NCBI GenBank assembly: GCA_949752795.1
Contig: OX457071.1
Coordinates: 23,110,800 to 23,174,799, forward strand
DNA from: Hyperoodon ampullatus
Lineage: Eukaryota > Chordata > Mammalia > Artiodactyla > Ziphiidae
DNA: 64,000 nucleotides
Reading direction: 5' to 3'
This document shows, in pieces, positions 46,851 to 58,403 of this stretch. The notes beneath the pieces are model-generated. The model saw nothing but the letters and a program-made list of their open reading frames with translations. It ran no database searches and was not told where the DNA came from. The position numbers and the translations under genes were made by a program. Each line of letters begins with the position of its first letter. The first letter of the stretch is position 1.

Positions 46851-48479
46851 AAGCTGAATGAAACAGGGATGTAAAATGAGTACTAAGATGTACCAAATAT
46901 ATGAAAAAAATACAAAAACTGATAAGTGATTTTTAAAACAAGGCCAAAGAGGAAAAGTACCACAATAAAGAATATAATTAGTAAATTAAAAATAATTTAG
47001 TTTGGGGTTTGCACATTTAGAAAAAATTGAGTTAGATTATTAGAAAGAAAGTATGATTTTGAAGCTAAAATCAGTAGCATTGACTAAATGTATAACTAAA
47101 TATATGATTATTATCAATTATGATTCACAAAGTTTAATAAACCCACAAATATTATAATACACAGAAGCAAAGTATTAAAAATATAAGTTATGTGATTTCA
47201 AGTAGGTTAACATATATATGAATGTGCTTAGCTCATGATTAATTTAATATAATAGTAAAAGTGCACATTACCAAGATATCATTACTTTTGAAAAGTATTC
47301 TAAAAATAACCTCATTGGTTTTATTGCTGTATTGGGAGACTGTAGAATATGATCCTTTAATAATAATAATGATATAATAACAGTAAAAAAGTAATATAAA
47401 AATTGCTAAGATCTTATATCACAGTCAGTTTTCTATGTGTCTCAAATGGATTTTCTCACCTAAAGATACTTTAAGGTATATGATCAAAAACTGAAATTAT
47501 CATCATTTCAGAAAAGAAAAACTGGGTCCGGATGTCACATAGATTCTAAAAGACAGTGTAGCAATTTGGACCAAAGTAGTTTGATTTCAGGTCAATGTTT
47601 CCTGATTTAACTACCACTTCATATATGTATGTTTACACACACAAACACACACACAAACATACACACATGCACACAATCGAATTTTAGCCTTTTAAAGATA
47701 AAAATATTCCCTTAGCCTGGATTCCCTAGGAAGTAGATCCTGAACCCAAATTTTATACGCTAACAATTTCTTGGGGTGTTGCAAACACAGAAAATAAGAG
47801 TGAGAAACAGGTAAGTAAAGCAAGAAATAAGGTAGAACAAATGGAAATAAGTAATGTTACTAAAGTGGACATAGCTTTGCAAGAACTCAAAGCTCTGAGT
47901 CCAATCATTTGAGATGTCTCCAGAGAAGAGGCATGAGAACGCTTTTTTGCCAGAATAATACATCATGAGAGAAGGGGATATCACATAATCTGCTGGCTCT
48001 TTCCAGCCTCCCATTTGGTCAAAGTTCTCAAGGCCCATAATCAGGGGAAGTGGTGGAGGCCTGTATCCCCAGTATGACTTTCATAGAAAATCACACAACA
48101 TTACTTCCACCACATCCTATTCATTAAAGAAGTTACAAAGGCCCAACCAAACTCAAAAGCAGAAGACACAGAATTCACCTTTTCACATGAAAGTGTCAGG
48201 GCCTAGAAGACCACAGTCAATTGGAAACCTTGCATTCATTTATCAAAACTGAATTTGCCATAGCAAATGGTCACAAAAAGTTCACATTCTACCCACATGC
48301 AAAATACACTCTCCCCTAACCCATTAAAGTCTTATCTTGTGACATTATAAGGCTTAGCTTAGAGGTTTAAGCACCTTGTTATTTAAGTCAGATCCAGGTG
48401 TGAATGTTTTCTCAGCACAGTATTGTGGTTTTCAGCACAGCTCATTGACTGCCGTCCTTCTCACCCAGATCTGTGATTT
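46851..48479. other. Unique AT-rich DNA, no gene seen
   Basis: Contains an imperfect CA-rich tract at 47634-47677. No other supported feature. Confidence 0.45.
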
Positions 48480-48714
48480 CAAGACTCTAGTTTTTTTTGT
48501 TTTTTTTTTTTGCTGTGCACAGGCCTCTCACTGTTGTGGCCTCTCCCGTTGCGGAGCACAGATTCCAGACGCACAGGCTCAGCGGCCATGGCTCACGGGC
48601 CCAGCCGCTCGGCGGCATGTGGGATCTTCCCGGACCGGGGCACGAACCCGTGTCCCCGGCATCGGCAGGCGGACTCTCAACCACTGCGCCACCAGGGAAG
48701 CCCAAGACTCTAGT
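48480..48714 (-). mobile_element. CHR-type tRNA-derived SINE, antisense, with TSD
   Basis: The element at 48492-48702 has its poly(T) on the left and its tRNA-like head on the right, flanked by caagactctagt at 48480-48491 and 48703-48714. CpG-rich body, short form. Confidence 0.92.
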
Positions 48715-48715
48715 A

Positions 48716-48719
<4 letters not shown>

Positions 48720-48756
<37 letters not shown>
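48720..48756. repeat. (CA)n microsatellite
   Basis: About 18 CA units directly after the SINE TSD. It was not created by the SINE tail, because it lies on the head side. Confidence 0.95.
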
Positions 48757-48758
<2 letters not shown>

Positions 48759-49165
48759 CCATACACTGATGGAATAGATAAAAGATAACTGCTCTAGATA
48801 CTCACAAACGAAAACGGGAGAACACAACAATTGGTGGCCCATACCAAGTCTGAAATCCAGTCAGACACATTTTGCCCTTTATTAATAATTATATCACAGC
48901 CCTACTGGGAATATACTAGGGAAAGATTTTCCATAGCTTTTGGCTCAGTCCTCGGGCTTTTCATTCATCTTCTGAATAACCATTTCCTTTATATAAGACA
49001 TATCCCTTGTTTACAGTTGGGTATGTTTCTTCAGTCTTCTCTTGTCCACAGAAGTATGAGGGTTCAAAAGCCTCTCTTCATTTTGTGCTATCCCTGCTCC
49101 TTCAAATTCAAGATGATCCAATTCCTTTGAAAGCTATTTGTGTTGCTTATGAACTAATGAATAAT
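48757..49165. other. Unique DNA, no gene seen
   Basis: No supported feature. Confidence 0.4.
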
Positions 49166-49169
49166 AGAT

Positions 49170-49400
49170 ACTATGGGGTAGCAAGCTTTTTTCTGTAAAG
49201 GGCCAAAAAATAAATATTTTTCTTTTTTCAGTCACACAGTTCTGTGTCATGACTATTGAACTCTGTGGTTGCAGCACAAAAACGGCCATAGACAGAAAGT
49301 ATGTAAATGAATGACTGTGGCAAAGTTTTTACAAACCTTTACCCACAAAAATATTCACTGGGCTTGATTTGGCCTTTAAGACATAGTTTTCCGACTGAGT
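49170..49400 (+). mobile_element. hAT-Charlie-like non-autonomous DNA transposon (MER type)
   Basis: 'Ctgtaaagggccaaaaaata' near 49193 and 'ggcttgatttggcctttaag' near 49361 are the hallmark blocks of a well-known non-autonomous hAT repeat. Its ends are imperfect inverted repeats ('gcaagctttttt' versus 'agttttccgac'). No transposase frame. Confidence 0.65.
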
Positions 49401-49859
49401 TCCCTACCCCCACCTCAATTCTATAAAATTAGACAACAAACACTTCCACCAGTTTCTTTGAGATGAGCCACCTCTTACTTAACTCTCTGTAAATCTGCTG
49501 TAGGACGTTCTTACAACTCAAATGAGTTCTATTATTGTACTGAGAGGAACCTGCAATGCACAGTTTTAAGATTCTTAAGGGGCCTTTCATCTACTTCAAA
49601 CAGTCTGTGAAGCACTGCCTTAAAGCTGTCTGAGTTCTTGGCTAAAGGTTTTAGGGTGATAACCTAGTCTTTATATGTATACTATCCAAATCAAGGGGAG
49701 GGGACAATATCTGGATTTAGTTTTGTCTAGCAGTCATGTCTTAATTTTAGCATCATTTATTTTTGCCTTTTAGAGAGGCTGGAAATGAGTAAGAGTTTAC
49801 TTTTCTATCCTAGCAATTTCTGGGTCCTTTATACTTACTTATCTTTATTTATTGGGATG
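49401..49859. other. Unique DNA, no gene seen
   Basis: No supported feature. Confidence 0.4.
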
Positions 49860-50035
49860 GTTGCCCTTGAAACCCAGTCAACATGTTGTGAGGAAGTCCA
49901 GGAGACATTTAATGAGCCATCCCTGCAGAGTTTTTCCCAACTTGCATATTCATGAGTAAAACAAAGTCCGTCCTTTAAGCCATTAAATTTGGGGGTGTTT
50001 GTTTATGCAGCATAGATAAGTGGGATAATATCTAA
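49860..50035 (+). mobile_element. Ancient dispersed repeat 3' end (copy 3 of the family at 20130)
   Basis: 'Aagccattaaatttggggg' followed by 'gtttatgcagcatagataag' matches the 3' end I associate with the same dispersed family. Confidence 0.4.
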
Positions 50036-50754
50036 CTTAAGATATTTTTTAAGATCTCTTCAGTTCCCCCAAATAAATATTGCTAAAATTATAAGGTAAA
50101 TTTGAAATTTCATTAAATATAAATTCTTCAGGCAATCAATCATGGCAGCATAAAAAGCTACATCTTCTACCAAATGTTTCCCTGTGTAGAAACTGGAGTA
50201 ATCTTTCATTAGTTTGCAAGGAATTATCCATGATTCATTTACTCAACAATGTGGTATCAAGTGATGAGGAGATTTTAATAGTTTCTTCATTGTAACTCAT
50301 TGAGCATAATGGTGGGATTTTAGTATTTTAAATATAACATTGTGCTTTATAGATGATATGTTTCTAAATTTTGAACAAATTTTCTCAAATGGGTAATTTA
50401 GCTAGCTTATTATATTTTTATTGTTTAAACTTATTAATCTGTATATTGAGGCTTTGTAGAGGAGTTATTTATTAAGTTGAAATAACCCTTTGTACTCTCA
50501 GAGAAATTTAGTTCCTCACAGAAAGAGTACATTAAAGTAAAATAATCCCCTAACCATTACTAAATAATATTAAAAAATCAAAATTTTAGCATGCTGTATT
50601 AACTGTGGTTTAGAGTTAAATAATATTTCATTTTACTTATGAAATATTATATAAAATAAAATTTTATTTCTAATACTCAATTTGATCCAGAAATTAAAAA
50701 AAGAACAGGATCATGATCACAAATAATGATTTTTAAAGATACTTTAAAGCTCTT
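50036..50754. other. Unique AT-rich DNA, no gene seen
   Basis: No supported feature. Confidence 0.45.
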
Positions 50755-50945
50755 AGTATTTGCTAGGCATTGCTGTGTTTTACATCTGTTTAGAATATTT
50801 AATCTTTACCAGTTGCCTTTGAGATAGGTTCACTCATGACCTCATTTAACAGATGAGACAGAGGCATAGATGTATCAAGCAACAAGGATGAGTTCACATG
50901 GCTGGGAAGAGGCCGAGTCAAATTTCATACACAGTTAGTTTGATT
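50755..50945 (-). mobile_element. MIR SINE, antisense
   Basis: 'Gctaggcattgctgtgtttt', 'tgagataggttcactcat', 'aacagatgagacagaggcat' and 'gttcacatggctgggaaga' follow the reverse-complement MIR consensus in order. Diverged, with no TSD. Confidence 0.7.
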
Positions 50946-51755
50946 AGGGGTCCATGATCTTAACCACATTATTTTGCTTGAGCAGCGATCCTGGTACCTA
51001 TACTTTAAAAGTTTCTCATTATTTATTTTAATTAATGTTTCAAGATAATCCTTTGAGATAGTTATAGAAGGTATGAAAATCCCAATATCTTACAGAAGTG
51101 GAAATTTAGACTTATAATAAAGCTTTCCCAATCTGTAATGGTTGATCTTTCCTTTCAACTATTTCCTTACTGAGACATTGCTTTCCTTTTAACACATTCT
51201 CAGATCTGAGATCATCCTCATCCTCTTTTTTTTTTTTAATCAGGATTGTTTTCTAGCATTGTTTTTCTTCATCCTACAAATTAAACTTAAGTAAACTAAA
51301 CTCAAGCATGTACACCCAAACACAAAATATTTCATGAACCTTTGAGAAAGAAGTTTTCCTTCTTCAAATCGCATGCTTAATGAATCAAAAAATGTCCCTG
51401 GCATTATATTATCAGGTATGAAACCTTAATTTGTTACCAAAACTCCTCTTTATGACTTTGTCTTTTATCATGTAACTCTAACCAACAGAGGCACTGCATT
51501 TGCTACTTAATTCGTTCTAAATAATGAGATAAAATATCCCTTGGTAGTTGTCTGAAAACTTCATTAATACGGTGGTCATTTATTGAGCAAAAAATTTTTT
51601 CATGCTAGTATTTCATTCAATGTTGGTTAAATTTGAGAAGATTAACGAGAATATGTATTGATAGATGATACCATGAAATTGTGTTTTTGGCAGTGAAATA
51701 AACTAATGTTATCTTTTCTTTTTCCATATAACCATACATAAGAATTATTTTATAT
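50946..51755. other. Unique AT-rich DNA, no gene seen
   Basis: No supported feature. Confidence 0.45.
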
Positions 51756-51914
51756 AATATTTGGTGGATAGGAATTCCCTGGTGGTCAAGTGGTTAGGAC
51801 TCTGTGCTTTCACCATCAAGGGTCTGCGTTCAATTCCTGGTTGGGGAAATAAGATTTCACAAGCCCTGTTGCATGGCCAAAAAAAAAAAGAAAAAGAAAG
51901 AATATTTAGTGGAT
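51756..51914 (+). mobile_element. Short tRNA-derived SINE (older CHR-related type) with imperfect TSD
   Basis: The element at 51771-51900 starts with 'ggaattccctggtggtcaag' and has a B-box-like 'gttcaattcc'. It ends in an A-rich tail after 'gcatggcc'. The flanks 'aatatttggtggat' (51756-51769) and 'aatatttagtggat' (51901-51914) differ at one base, so it is older than the CHR copies with perfect TSDs. Confidence 0.85.
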
Positions 51915-51953
51915 TATATAGTTAGCCCTGACACTTTGAAATGATATCTTCAG

Positions 51954-52354
51954 CTTTGTTGCCTCTTCTTTTTTTTTAAAAAAAGATGATTTGATTTTTT
52001 TACCTAGTGATCTATTGTTTTATTTATTTATTTATTTTTGATGCATTGGGTCTTGGTTGCTATGCGTGAGCTTTCTCAAGTTGCAGCGAGCCGGGGCTAC
52101 TCTTCATTGTGGTGCACGGGCTTCTCATTGTGGTGCCTTCTCTTGTTGCGGAGCATGGGCTCCAGGCACATGGGCTTCAGTAGTTGTGGCTCGTGGGCTC
52201 CAGAGTGCAGGCTCAGTAGTTGTGGTGCATGGGCTGAGTTGCTCCACGGCATGTGGGATCTTCCCAGACCAGGGCTTGAACCCATGTCCCCTGCCTTGGT
52301 AGGTGGATTCTTAACCACTGCACCACCAGGGAAGCCCCCTTTGTTGCATCTTCT
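51954..52354 (-). mobile_element. CHR-type tRNA-derived SINE, long form, antisense, with imperfect TSD
   Basis: The element at about 51970-52338 has its tRNA-like head at the right ('accaccagggaagcc') and a (TTTA)n tail at about 52020-52037. The duplication 'ctttgttgcctcttct' (51954-51969) versus 'ctttgttgcatcttct' (52339-52354) has one mismatch. The T/A-rich stretch 51970-52019 lies between the tail and the TSD, probably a decayed tail. Related to 43594-43952. Confidence 0.8.
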
Positions 52355-52841
52355 GATTTGCAATGTTAGATTCTTTAGTTTACTGTATGCAGTTAAAGGT
52401 TTTTAACACTATTTCAATCATACAGTTTATCTTTGTTAATATCTTTTTCAGATTTGACTGATGGATTTGAAATTGGTCAAAGATAAAGCACATTCATGTG
52501 AGTCATGTGACTTTATTACTTATTCTATTTTCAAATATGATATGGGCTTTCAGGGATGAAATTTGATGTCAGAAATATATAGATTAATCTGTTGCTTTGT
52601 TACATACCTTCTCTGGGAATATGGGGAAGTTATTTACTCTAAGTCTCAATATCTAAAGCTACCAAAACTAGAGGTAGTAATACATGACTCATAGAATTGA
52701 ATGGTAAGTGAACCTCAAATAAGGACCGTCACAAATGAGACAATTTATGAGGATCAATAGAAATAAATAAAATTCTAGCACATAATCCAGAAAGGTTAAT
52801 TAAATATGTAGATAAATATGATATGACAGACCTATACATTA
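52355..52841. other. Unique DNA, no gene seen
   Basis: No supported feature. Confidence 0.4.
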
Positions 52842-54146
52842 TGCTATGGAGTAAATTGTGTCTCCCTGAACCTCAAATGTGGTTGTACTTGAAGACAGGT
52901 CTCTTGGGAGGTGTTTTGCAAATAATATGACCAATAAGGGGTTAATATCCAACATACATAAACAGCTGGTACAACTCAACATCAAAATAAGCAAACAACC
53001 CATTAAAAAATGGGCAGAAGAACTGAATAGACTTTTTTCCAAAGAGGAAATGCAGATGGCCAACAGAATCATGAAAAGACCCTCAACATAGCTAATCACC
53101 AGGGAAATGCAAACCAAAACAACAATGAGATCTTACCTCAGACTGGTCAGAATGGCTATCATGTAAAAGAACACAAATAACAAATTTGGGGAGGATGTGG
53201 AGAAAAGGGAATCCTCATACACAGTTGGTGAGGATGTAAATTGGTGCAACACTAAAAAAGGAACTACCATATGACCCAACAATTCCACTCCTGGTTATAT
53301 AATGGAAAAAAAACAAAAACACTAATTTGAAAAAATACGTGCACCCCAATGTTCATGGTAGCATTATTTACAATTGCCAAGGTATGAAAGCAACCTAAAT
53401 GTCCATCAACAGATGAATGGATAAAGAGTGGTATATATACACAATGGAATACTACTCAGCCATAAAAGAGAATGAAATTTTGCCATTTGAAGCAATATGG
53501 ATGGACTTGAAGGGTGTAATGCTAAGTGAAATAAGTCTGATAGAGAAAGACAAATACTATATGTTATCACTTATACGTGGAATCTAAAAAATACAACAAA
53601 CTAGTGAATAAAGCAAAAAAAAAAAAAAAAGGCAGACTCACAGATATAGAGAACAAATTAGTGGTTACCAGTGGGGAGAGGGAAGGGCAGAGAAGCAATA
53701 TAGGGGTGGGGTTAAAAAAGCGTTATTATGGGATTATATGAAATAATGTGTGTAAAACTTTTGAAAAATTTAAAGCACTGTATAATTTAAAGAATCTTTA
53801 ATTCAATTAAAAATTATTTTTAAAAAGTTAAATAAGGTAACAAGGGTGGGGTCCTAATCCAAGAGGATTGGTGTCCTTATAAGAAGAAGAAGAGATACTC
53901 CTCCCTTTATCTCTCTCTCTCACGCGCGCGTGCGCCATGCAATTAGAGGAAAGGCCATGTGAGAACATAGCAAGAAGGTGGCTGACTGCAAGCCAGGAAG
54001 AGAATCCTCACCAAACACTGACTGTGCTGGTACTTTAATCTTGGATGTTCAGTCTCCAGATATGCAAGAAAATAAATTTTGATGGTTTAATCCAGTCTCT
54101 ATTTTTTGTCTATATTTTTATGACAGTCCTAGAAGACTGTATATAT
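52842..54146 (+). mobile_element. ERVL-MaLR-type LTR (MLT1/MST-like), split by an L1
   Basis: The left part, 52842-52912, has 'tgctatggagtaaattgtg' and 'gtctcttgggaggt'. The right part, about 53827-54146, has 'gggtggggtcctaatcc', 'ggtgtccttataagaag', 'aaaggccatgtgagaac', 'gactgcaagccaggaag' and 'aatcttggatgttcag'. These are in the order of a MaLR LTR. No internal retroviral gene is present, so it is a solo LTR. The L1 at 52913-53826 interrupts it. Naming is from memory; the exact subfamily is not given. Confidence 0.6.
52913..53826 (+). mobile_element. Older 5'-truncated L1 inside the LTR
   Basis: The ORF2 C-terminal coding region in sense ('caaacaacccattaaaaaatg', 'tggagaaaagggaatcc', 'ggaatactactcagcc') is followed by an L1 3' UTR ('cagactcacagatatagag', 'tggttaccagtgggga'). 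Stops and frameshifts are frequent. It inserted after the LTR formed. Confidence 0.85.
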
Positions 54147-54164
54147 ATGTATACATATGTACAT

Positions 54165-54465
54165 ATATGTAATGTATTTATTTATTTTCAGTTATACATA
54201 TACAAGCATCTATTCTTTTTCAAATTCTTTCCCCATTTAGGTTATTACAGAATACTGAGCAGAGTTCCCTGTGCTATACAGTAGATCCTTGTTGGTTATC
54301 TATTTCAAATATAGCAGTGTGTGCATGTCAGTCCCAAACTCCCAATCTCCACCCCCTTCCCCCCTGGTAACCATAAATTCCTTTTCTAAGTCTGTGAGTC
54401 TGTTTCTATTCTGCAAATAAGTTCATTTGTATCACTTTTTTAAAGAGTCCATATATACGTGTATG
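54165..54465 (-). mobile_element. L1 3' UTR fragment, antisense
   Basis: 'Gttattacagaatactgagc', 'ccctgtgctatacagtag' and 'ccttgttggttatctattt' are antisense 3' UTR sequence of an artiodactyl-type L1. The subfamily differs from L1-A/B. A GT-rich run follows at 54463-54482. Confidence 0.7.
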
Positions 54466-54482
54466 TGTGTGTGTGTGTGTGG

Positions 54483-55321
54483 GTATGTATTTTATTTTAC
54501 CAATGGCTAGGTGATGCTGTAACAAATGCATAAAAATGTAGAAGTGGTTTTAAGATAGGGTACAGGCTGGAGGAGTTTTGAGGGGCATGCTAGAAATATG
54601 GATACTAAGGGGAGTTCTAGTGAGGGCTCACAAAAAATGAAAAGAGTTGGAGAGAAACCTATCTTCTAAGAGAACCCATTAATAATCAGGAATAGAATGT
54701 TGGTAGAAATATGGACATTAAAGGCCATTCTGGTGAGGTCTCAGGTGGAAATGAGAAATACTATTGGAAACTAAAGAAAACGTGATCCTTGTTACAAAAT
54801 GGCAGAGAACTTGGCTAACTTGAATTCACATTCTACTGTATTGTGGAATGCAGAACTTCTAAGCAAAGCAATTGTATATTTAGATGAACAGATTTACTCC
54901 TTTTTTCCCTATTTCTCCCTTTTGAAATGGGAATGTCTATCTTATGTCTGTCTCAACATTGTATTTTAGAATGACATACCTGTCTCGTTTCACAGGTTCA
55001 CAGCTAGAGAGGAATTATGCCTCAAGTTCTTGTATCTCATATGGTTACTGTGAGAATTAAATGATCAAAGATAAACAAAGGGCATTTCACAGAACCTAGA
55101 ATACAATGATCCTTTAATTGCACTAGTAATTTCTTTGCTACTACCCCTCAAGTACAACCTATGATAGTCATCTTTGCAATCTTTCCTCCAATCCCAATGA
55201 GATACTTGCATTTCCCCAATAAGAGCCATATTTTGCTTCATCTGATATCCTTTGCAATAGGACTTATCTCTTTCTGAATATTTCTTCTATGACATCTTTG
55301 CAGGGTATTGGATTTCAAGTT
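54483..55321. other. Mostly unique DNA with possible MIR remnant
   Basis: About 54990-55110 ('ttcacagctagagagg', 'gttactgtgagaattaaatg', 'agaacctagaataca') looks like a decayed MIR in sense orientation. The remainder has no supported feature. Confidence 0.4.
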
Positions 55322-55557
55322 CCTAATTCTTTTTTTTTTTTTTTTTTTTTTTGCAGTACGTGGGCCTCTCACTGCTGTGGCCTCTCCCGTTGCGGAGCAC
55401 AGGCTCCGGACGCGCAGGCTCAGCGGCCATGGCTCACAGGCCCAGCCGCTCCGCGGCATGTGGGATCTTCCCGGACCGGGACACGAACCTGTGTCCCCTG
55501 CATCGGCAGGCGGACTCTCAACCACTGCACCACCAGGGAAGCCCCCTAATTCTTTTT
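55322..55557 (-). mobile_element. CHR-type tRNA-derived SINE, antisense, with TSD
   Basis: The element at 55335-55544 is flanked by cctaattcttttt at 55322-55334 and 55545-55557. The poly(T) is on the left and the tRNA head at the right end. CpG-rich short form with few differences from the other young copies. Confidence 0.92.
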
Positions 55558-55621
55558 CACATAAGACTTTATTAAGGTTCTTGCCTGTACCATTTAATAG
55601 TATTTTAAATTTACTGCATTA

Positions 55622-55623
<2 letters not shown>

Positions 55624-55674
<51 letters not shown>
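55624..55674. repeat. (TA)n microsatellite, about 25 units
   Basis: A pure TA tract of about 51 bp between a SINE and L2 remnants. Confidence 0.95.
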
Positions 55675-55677
<3 letters not shown>

Positions 55678-55699
55678 TGTATGTCTCTTCCACCACACT

Positions 55700-55812
55700 A
55701 AAAATCTGAAAGACAGGGTCCCTGTCATTTTCTTGAACATATATACAGTATATTGTCCATGCCTCATACATAGTAGGTACTCAGTAAGGATTTGTTGAAT
55801 AAATGAATAAAT
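55700..55812 (+). mobile_element. L2 3' end fragment
   Basis: 'Agacagggtccctgtcatt', 'tacatagtaggtactcagta' and 'ggatttgttgaataaatgaat' match the conserved 3' end of the ancient LINE L2 in sense. Confidence 0.65.
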
Positions 55813-55849
55813 TGAACGTGCACTTTGCTTAATGTTGTCACCCACGTCT

Positions 55850-55960
55850 TGTTTTATTTATTGATTCAACAAATATTTCTTCATTGCTAATGCTGGAAAG
55901 GTAACAGTTCCAGATAATGGAGACAAAAATGAAGAAAGTATGGCTCTTGTTCTTAAAGAT
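55850..55960 (-). mobile_element. L2 fragment, antisense
   Basis: 'Ttgattcaacaaatatttctt', followed by blocks up to 'gttcttaaagatc', resembles the antisense L2 3' region. Short and diverged. Confidence 0.5.
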
Positions 55961-56714
55961 CAGTGGTTTTCAAGCTACGTACATGGTGTGTGAAATGACT
56001 AGGAGTGCTTCTGGTATATCTTGTCAGTGGGTCAGGGATGTTAGATAATATTCTAGACAATTAAAAGTTTTCTAAGTTAAAATACCTATTAGAACCCTGA
56101 GAAGAATCACTGTCATAATGCCAAAGGCAAAGTATAGAAGAATACAAGATGGGTCAATTGATTTTTTTCTTGAGAATTTGGGAGATACTTTCAGAAGTGA
56201 AGCCGCATTGAAATGGGCATCGAGGCATGAACAGAAATTTTCAGATTGAAAGAACATTCTAGCAAGAGCACAAGATGTGTGAAACTGATTGGTATTTTTG
56301 GAGAATGGCAAGGCATCCCAAATGGATTAAATGTGGATTGAATAAGATGGAAGAAAGTAAAGTATGGTAGAAAATTTAGTTTGAAGATACATTATGTACT
56401 GTCTTTCATTAGCTTGGGTCTTTAAAAAATCTAGCTCAACAAGATATCCAGATGCCATAAATGCATCAAAATAAATTGAAATTGAGTGTGGTAATACCAT
56501 CAGGATTCATTTTCTTCTTTTCCTTCTTTTCTCCATATTCCAAGTTTTCATCACTGTTTTCAAATATTTCAGGTAAAGTATTTAAGAATCATAGGAGAGT
56601 TAATGTGTAGACTTGGAGTTTCATATTCAGAAAGTCTGAAGTTTTAAATCCTCAGGATCATTTTGTTAGACAGAGTGGACTTACTAATCAAATGCTAATT
56701 GTATTTTAAATTTT
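55961..56714. other. Unique DNA, no gene seen
   Basis: No supported feature. Confidence 0.4.
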
Positions 56715-57731
56715 TTTGAGAAAACTCCATACCGTTTTCCATAATGACTGTACCAATTTACACTTGCTTTCTTTTTCTTGATAATAGACATTCTAATAGG
56801 TGTGAAGTAATATCTCACTATGGTTTTTTTTTTTTTTTTTTGCGGTAGGCGGGCCTCTCACTGTTGTGGCCTCTCCCCTTGCGGAGCACAGGCTCCAGAG
56901 CACAGGCTCAGTGGCCATGGCTCACGGGCCCAGCCGCTCCTGCGGCATGTGGGATCTTCCCAGACCGGGGCACGAACCCGTGTCCCCTGCATCGGCAGGT
57001 GGACTCTCAACCACTGCGCCACCAGGGAAGCCCTCACTATGGTTTTGATTTGCATTTCCCTGATGATTAGTGATGTTAAGCACCTTTTAATATACAGTTG
57101 ACAATTTCTATATCTTCTTTTGTGAAAATTCTGTTCAGGTCCTCTGGCCATTTTTTATTCACACTATTTATTTATTTATTTATTGCTACTGAGTTGTGTG
57201 AGTTCCTTATCAGATACTCGGTTTGCAAATATTTTATTCCATTCTATAGGTTGTTTTTAATGTTTTTTTATTTTTCTGTGCAAAAGGTTTTTAGTTTGAC
57301 ATAGTCTCAGTTGTCTATTTTTGCATCTGTTTTCTGTGGTTTGGTGTCATATCCAAGAAATCACTACCAAGTCCAGCGTCTAGAAGCTATTTCCCAACGT
57401 TTTCTTCTAAGCCTTTTATTGTTGGCATTTTATTGTTGGCTTTACTTTTATGTCTTTTATCCATTTTGAGTTGATTTTTGTGAATGTTGTATGATAAGTG
57501 TCTAATTTCATTCTTTTGCATATAGATATACATTTTCCTCAACACCATTAATCAATGAGGCTGTCTTTTCCACATTGTGAATCCCTGGCGCCCTTCTCAA
57601 AGATCAGTTGACTGTATATTTGTAAGTTTATTTCTGTGATTTCTACTCTGTTCCATTGGTCCATATGTCTGTTTCTATGCCTGTACCATACTGTTTTGAT
57701 TAGTGGGGTTTTGTAATATGTTTTAAAGTCA
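56715..57731 (-). mobile_element. Older L1 ORF2 fragment, antisense, with nested SINE
   Basis: An antisense L1 ORF2 3' half. 'Ccataatgactgtaccaattt', 'ggttttgatttgcatttccc' and 'ttttatccattttgagttga' follow the order seen in L1-B from 21850 to 22690. Diverged and without open frames. It is interrupted by a CHR SINE at 56828-57032 and a (TTTA)n run at 57165-57184. No poly(A) end is present. Confidence 0.85.
56814..57046 (-). mobile_element. CHR-type tRNA-derived SINE nested in old L1, with TSD
   Basis: The element at 56828-57032 is flanked by ctcactatggtttt at 56814-56827 and 57033-57046. It is the short CpG-rich form, antisense. Its target is L1 sequence, so the SINE is younger than that L1. 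Confidence 0.92.
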
Positions 57732-58235
57732 AAACAATGGCTCCCCAAAGATGCCTTTATCCAAATGCCTGCAACCAGTGATTGTGTTACCTTACATGTC
57801 AAAACTACTTTGCAGATGTGACTGAATTAAGAATCTTAAGATGGGAAGAATGTGCTAGATAATCTGGATGGACTCAATGTAATCACAAGGTCCTTATAAA
57901 AGATGAGCAGAGTTAGAAAAAAGTGACTTGATGATGAAAGGAGAAACAGAGACAGAAAGGTGAGAGGAGGGGAAGACTTGGGGTTTTTACACCACTGGCT
58001 TGAGATGGAAAAAGAGGAGACAAAGAATGTAAACGGCCCCCAGAAGATGAAAAAGGCAAGTGCACAGATTCTCTAGAGCCTCCAGAAGGAATGCAGCCCT
58101 GCCAATGCCTTGATTTTAGGAATCTTACTTCCAGAAGATAAGATAGATCTAAGATAATAGATTTGTGCTGTTTTAATCCACTAAGTATATGTAATTTATT
58201 ACAGCAACATAAAGAAATTAATGCAATCATTATTT
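57732..58235 (+). mobile_element. LTR-like ancient repeat (MaLR-related pattern)
   Basis: 'Ggtccttataaaagatgagc', 'agagcctccagaaggaatgc', 'agccctgccaatgccttgat' and 'gtgctgttttaatccactaag' occur in the order of a common mammalian LTR-type repeat. No retroviral genes are present. The family name is uncertain. Confidence 0.5.
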
Positions 58236-58324
58236 TTAACAAACCAACCCCCAAGTGATTCTCATGCATGTGATCTACAGACAATACTAAAGATCGCCAG
58301 AAGAAAAAAAAAATTCTCATAAGA
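58236..58324. other. Short unassigned junction
   Basis: About 90 bp between the LTR-like repeat and the next L1; includes an A-run. No identifiable 5' UTR of the L1. Confidence 0.4.
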
Positions 58325-58403
58325 AAGGAAATCAGAGAAGCAAGAAGAACTACAATCCTGCAGCCTGTGGAACAAAAACCATATTCACAGAAAGACAGAA
58401 AAG

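Noticed and set aside
47634..47677. CA-rich run resembling a short repeat array (CRISPR-like)
   Set aside because: An irregular microsatellite without constant repeats and unique spacers, in a mammalian genome.
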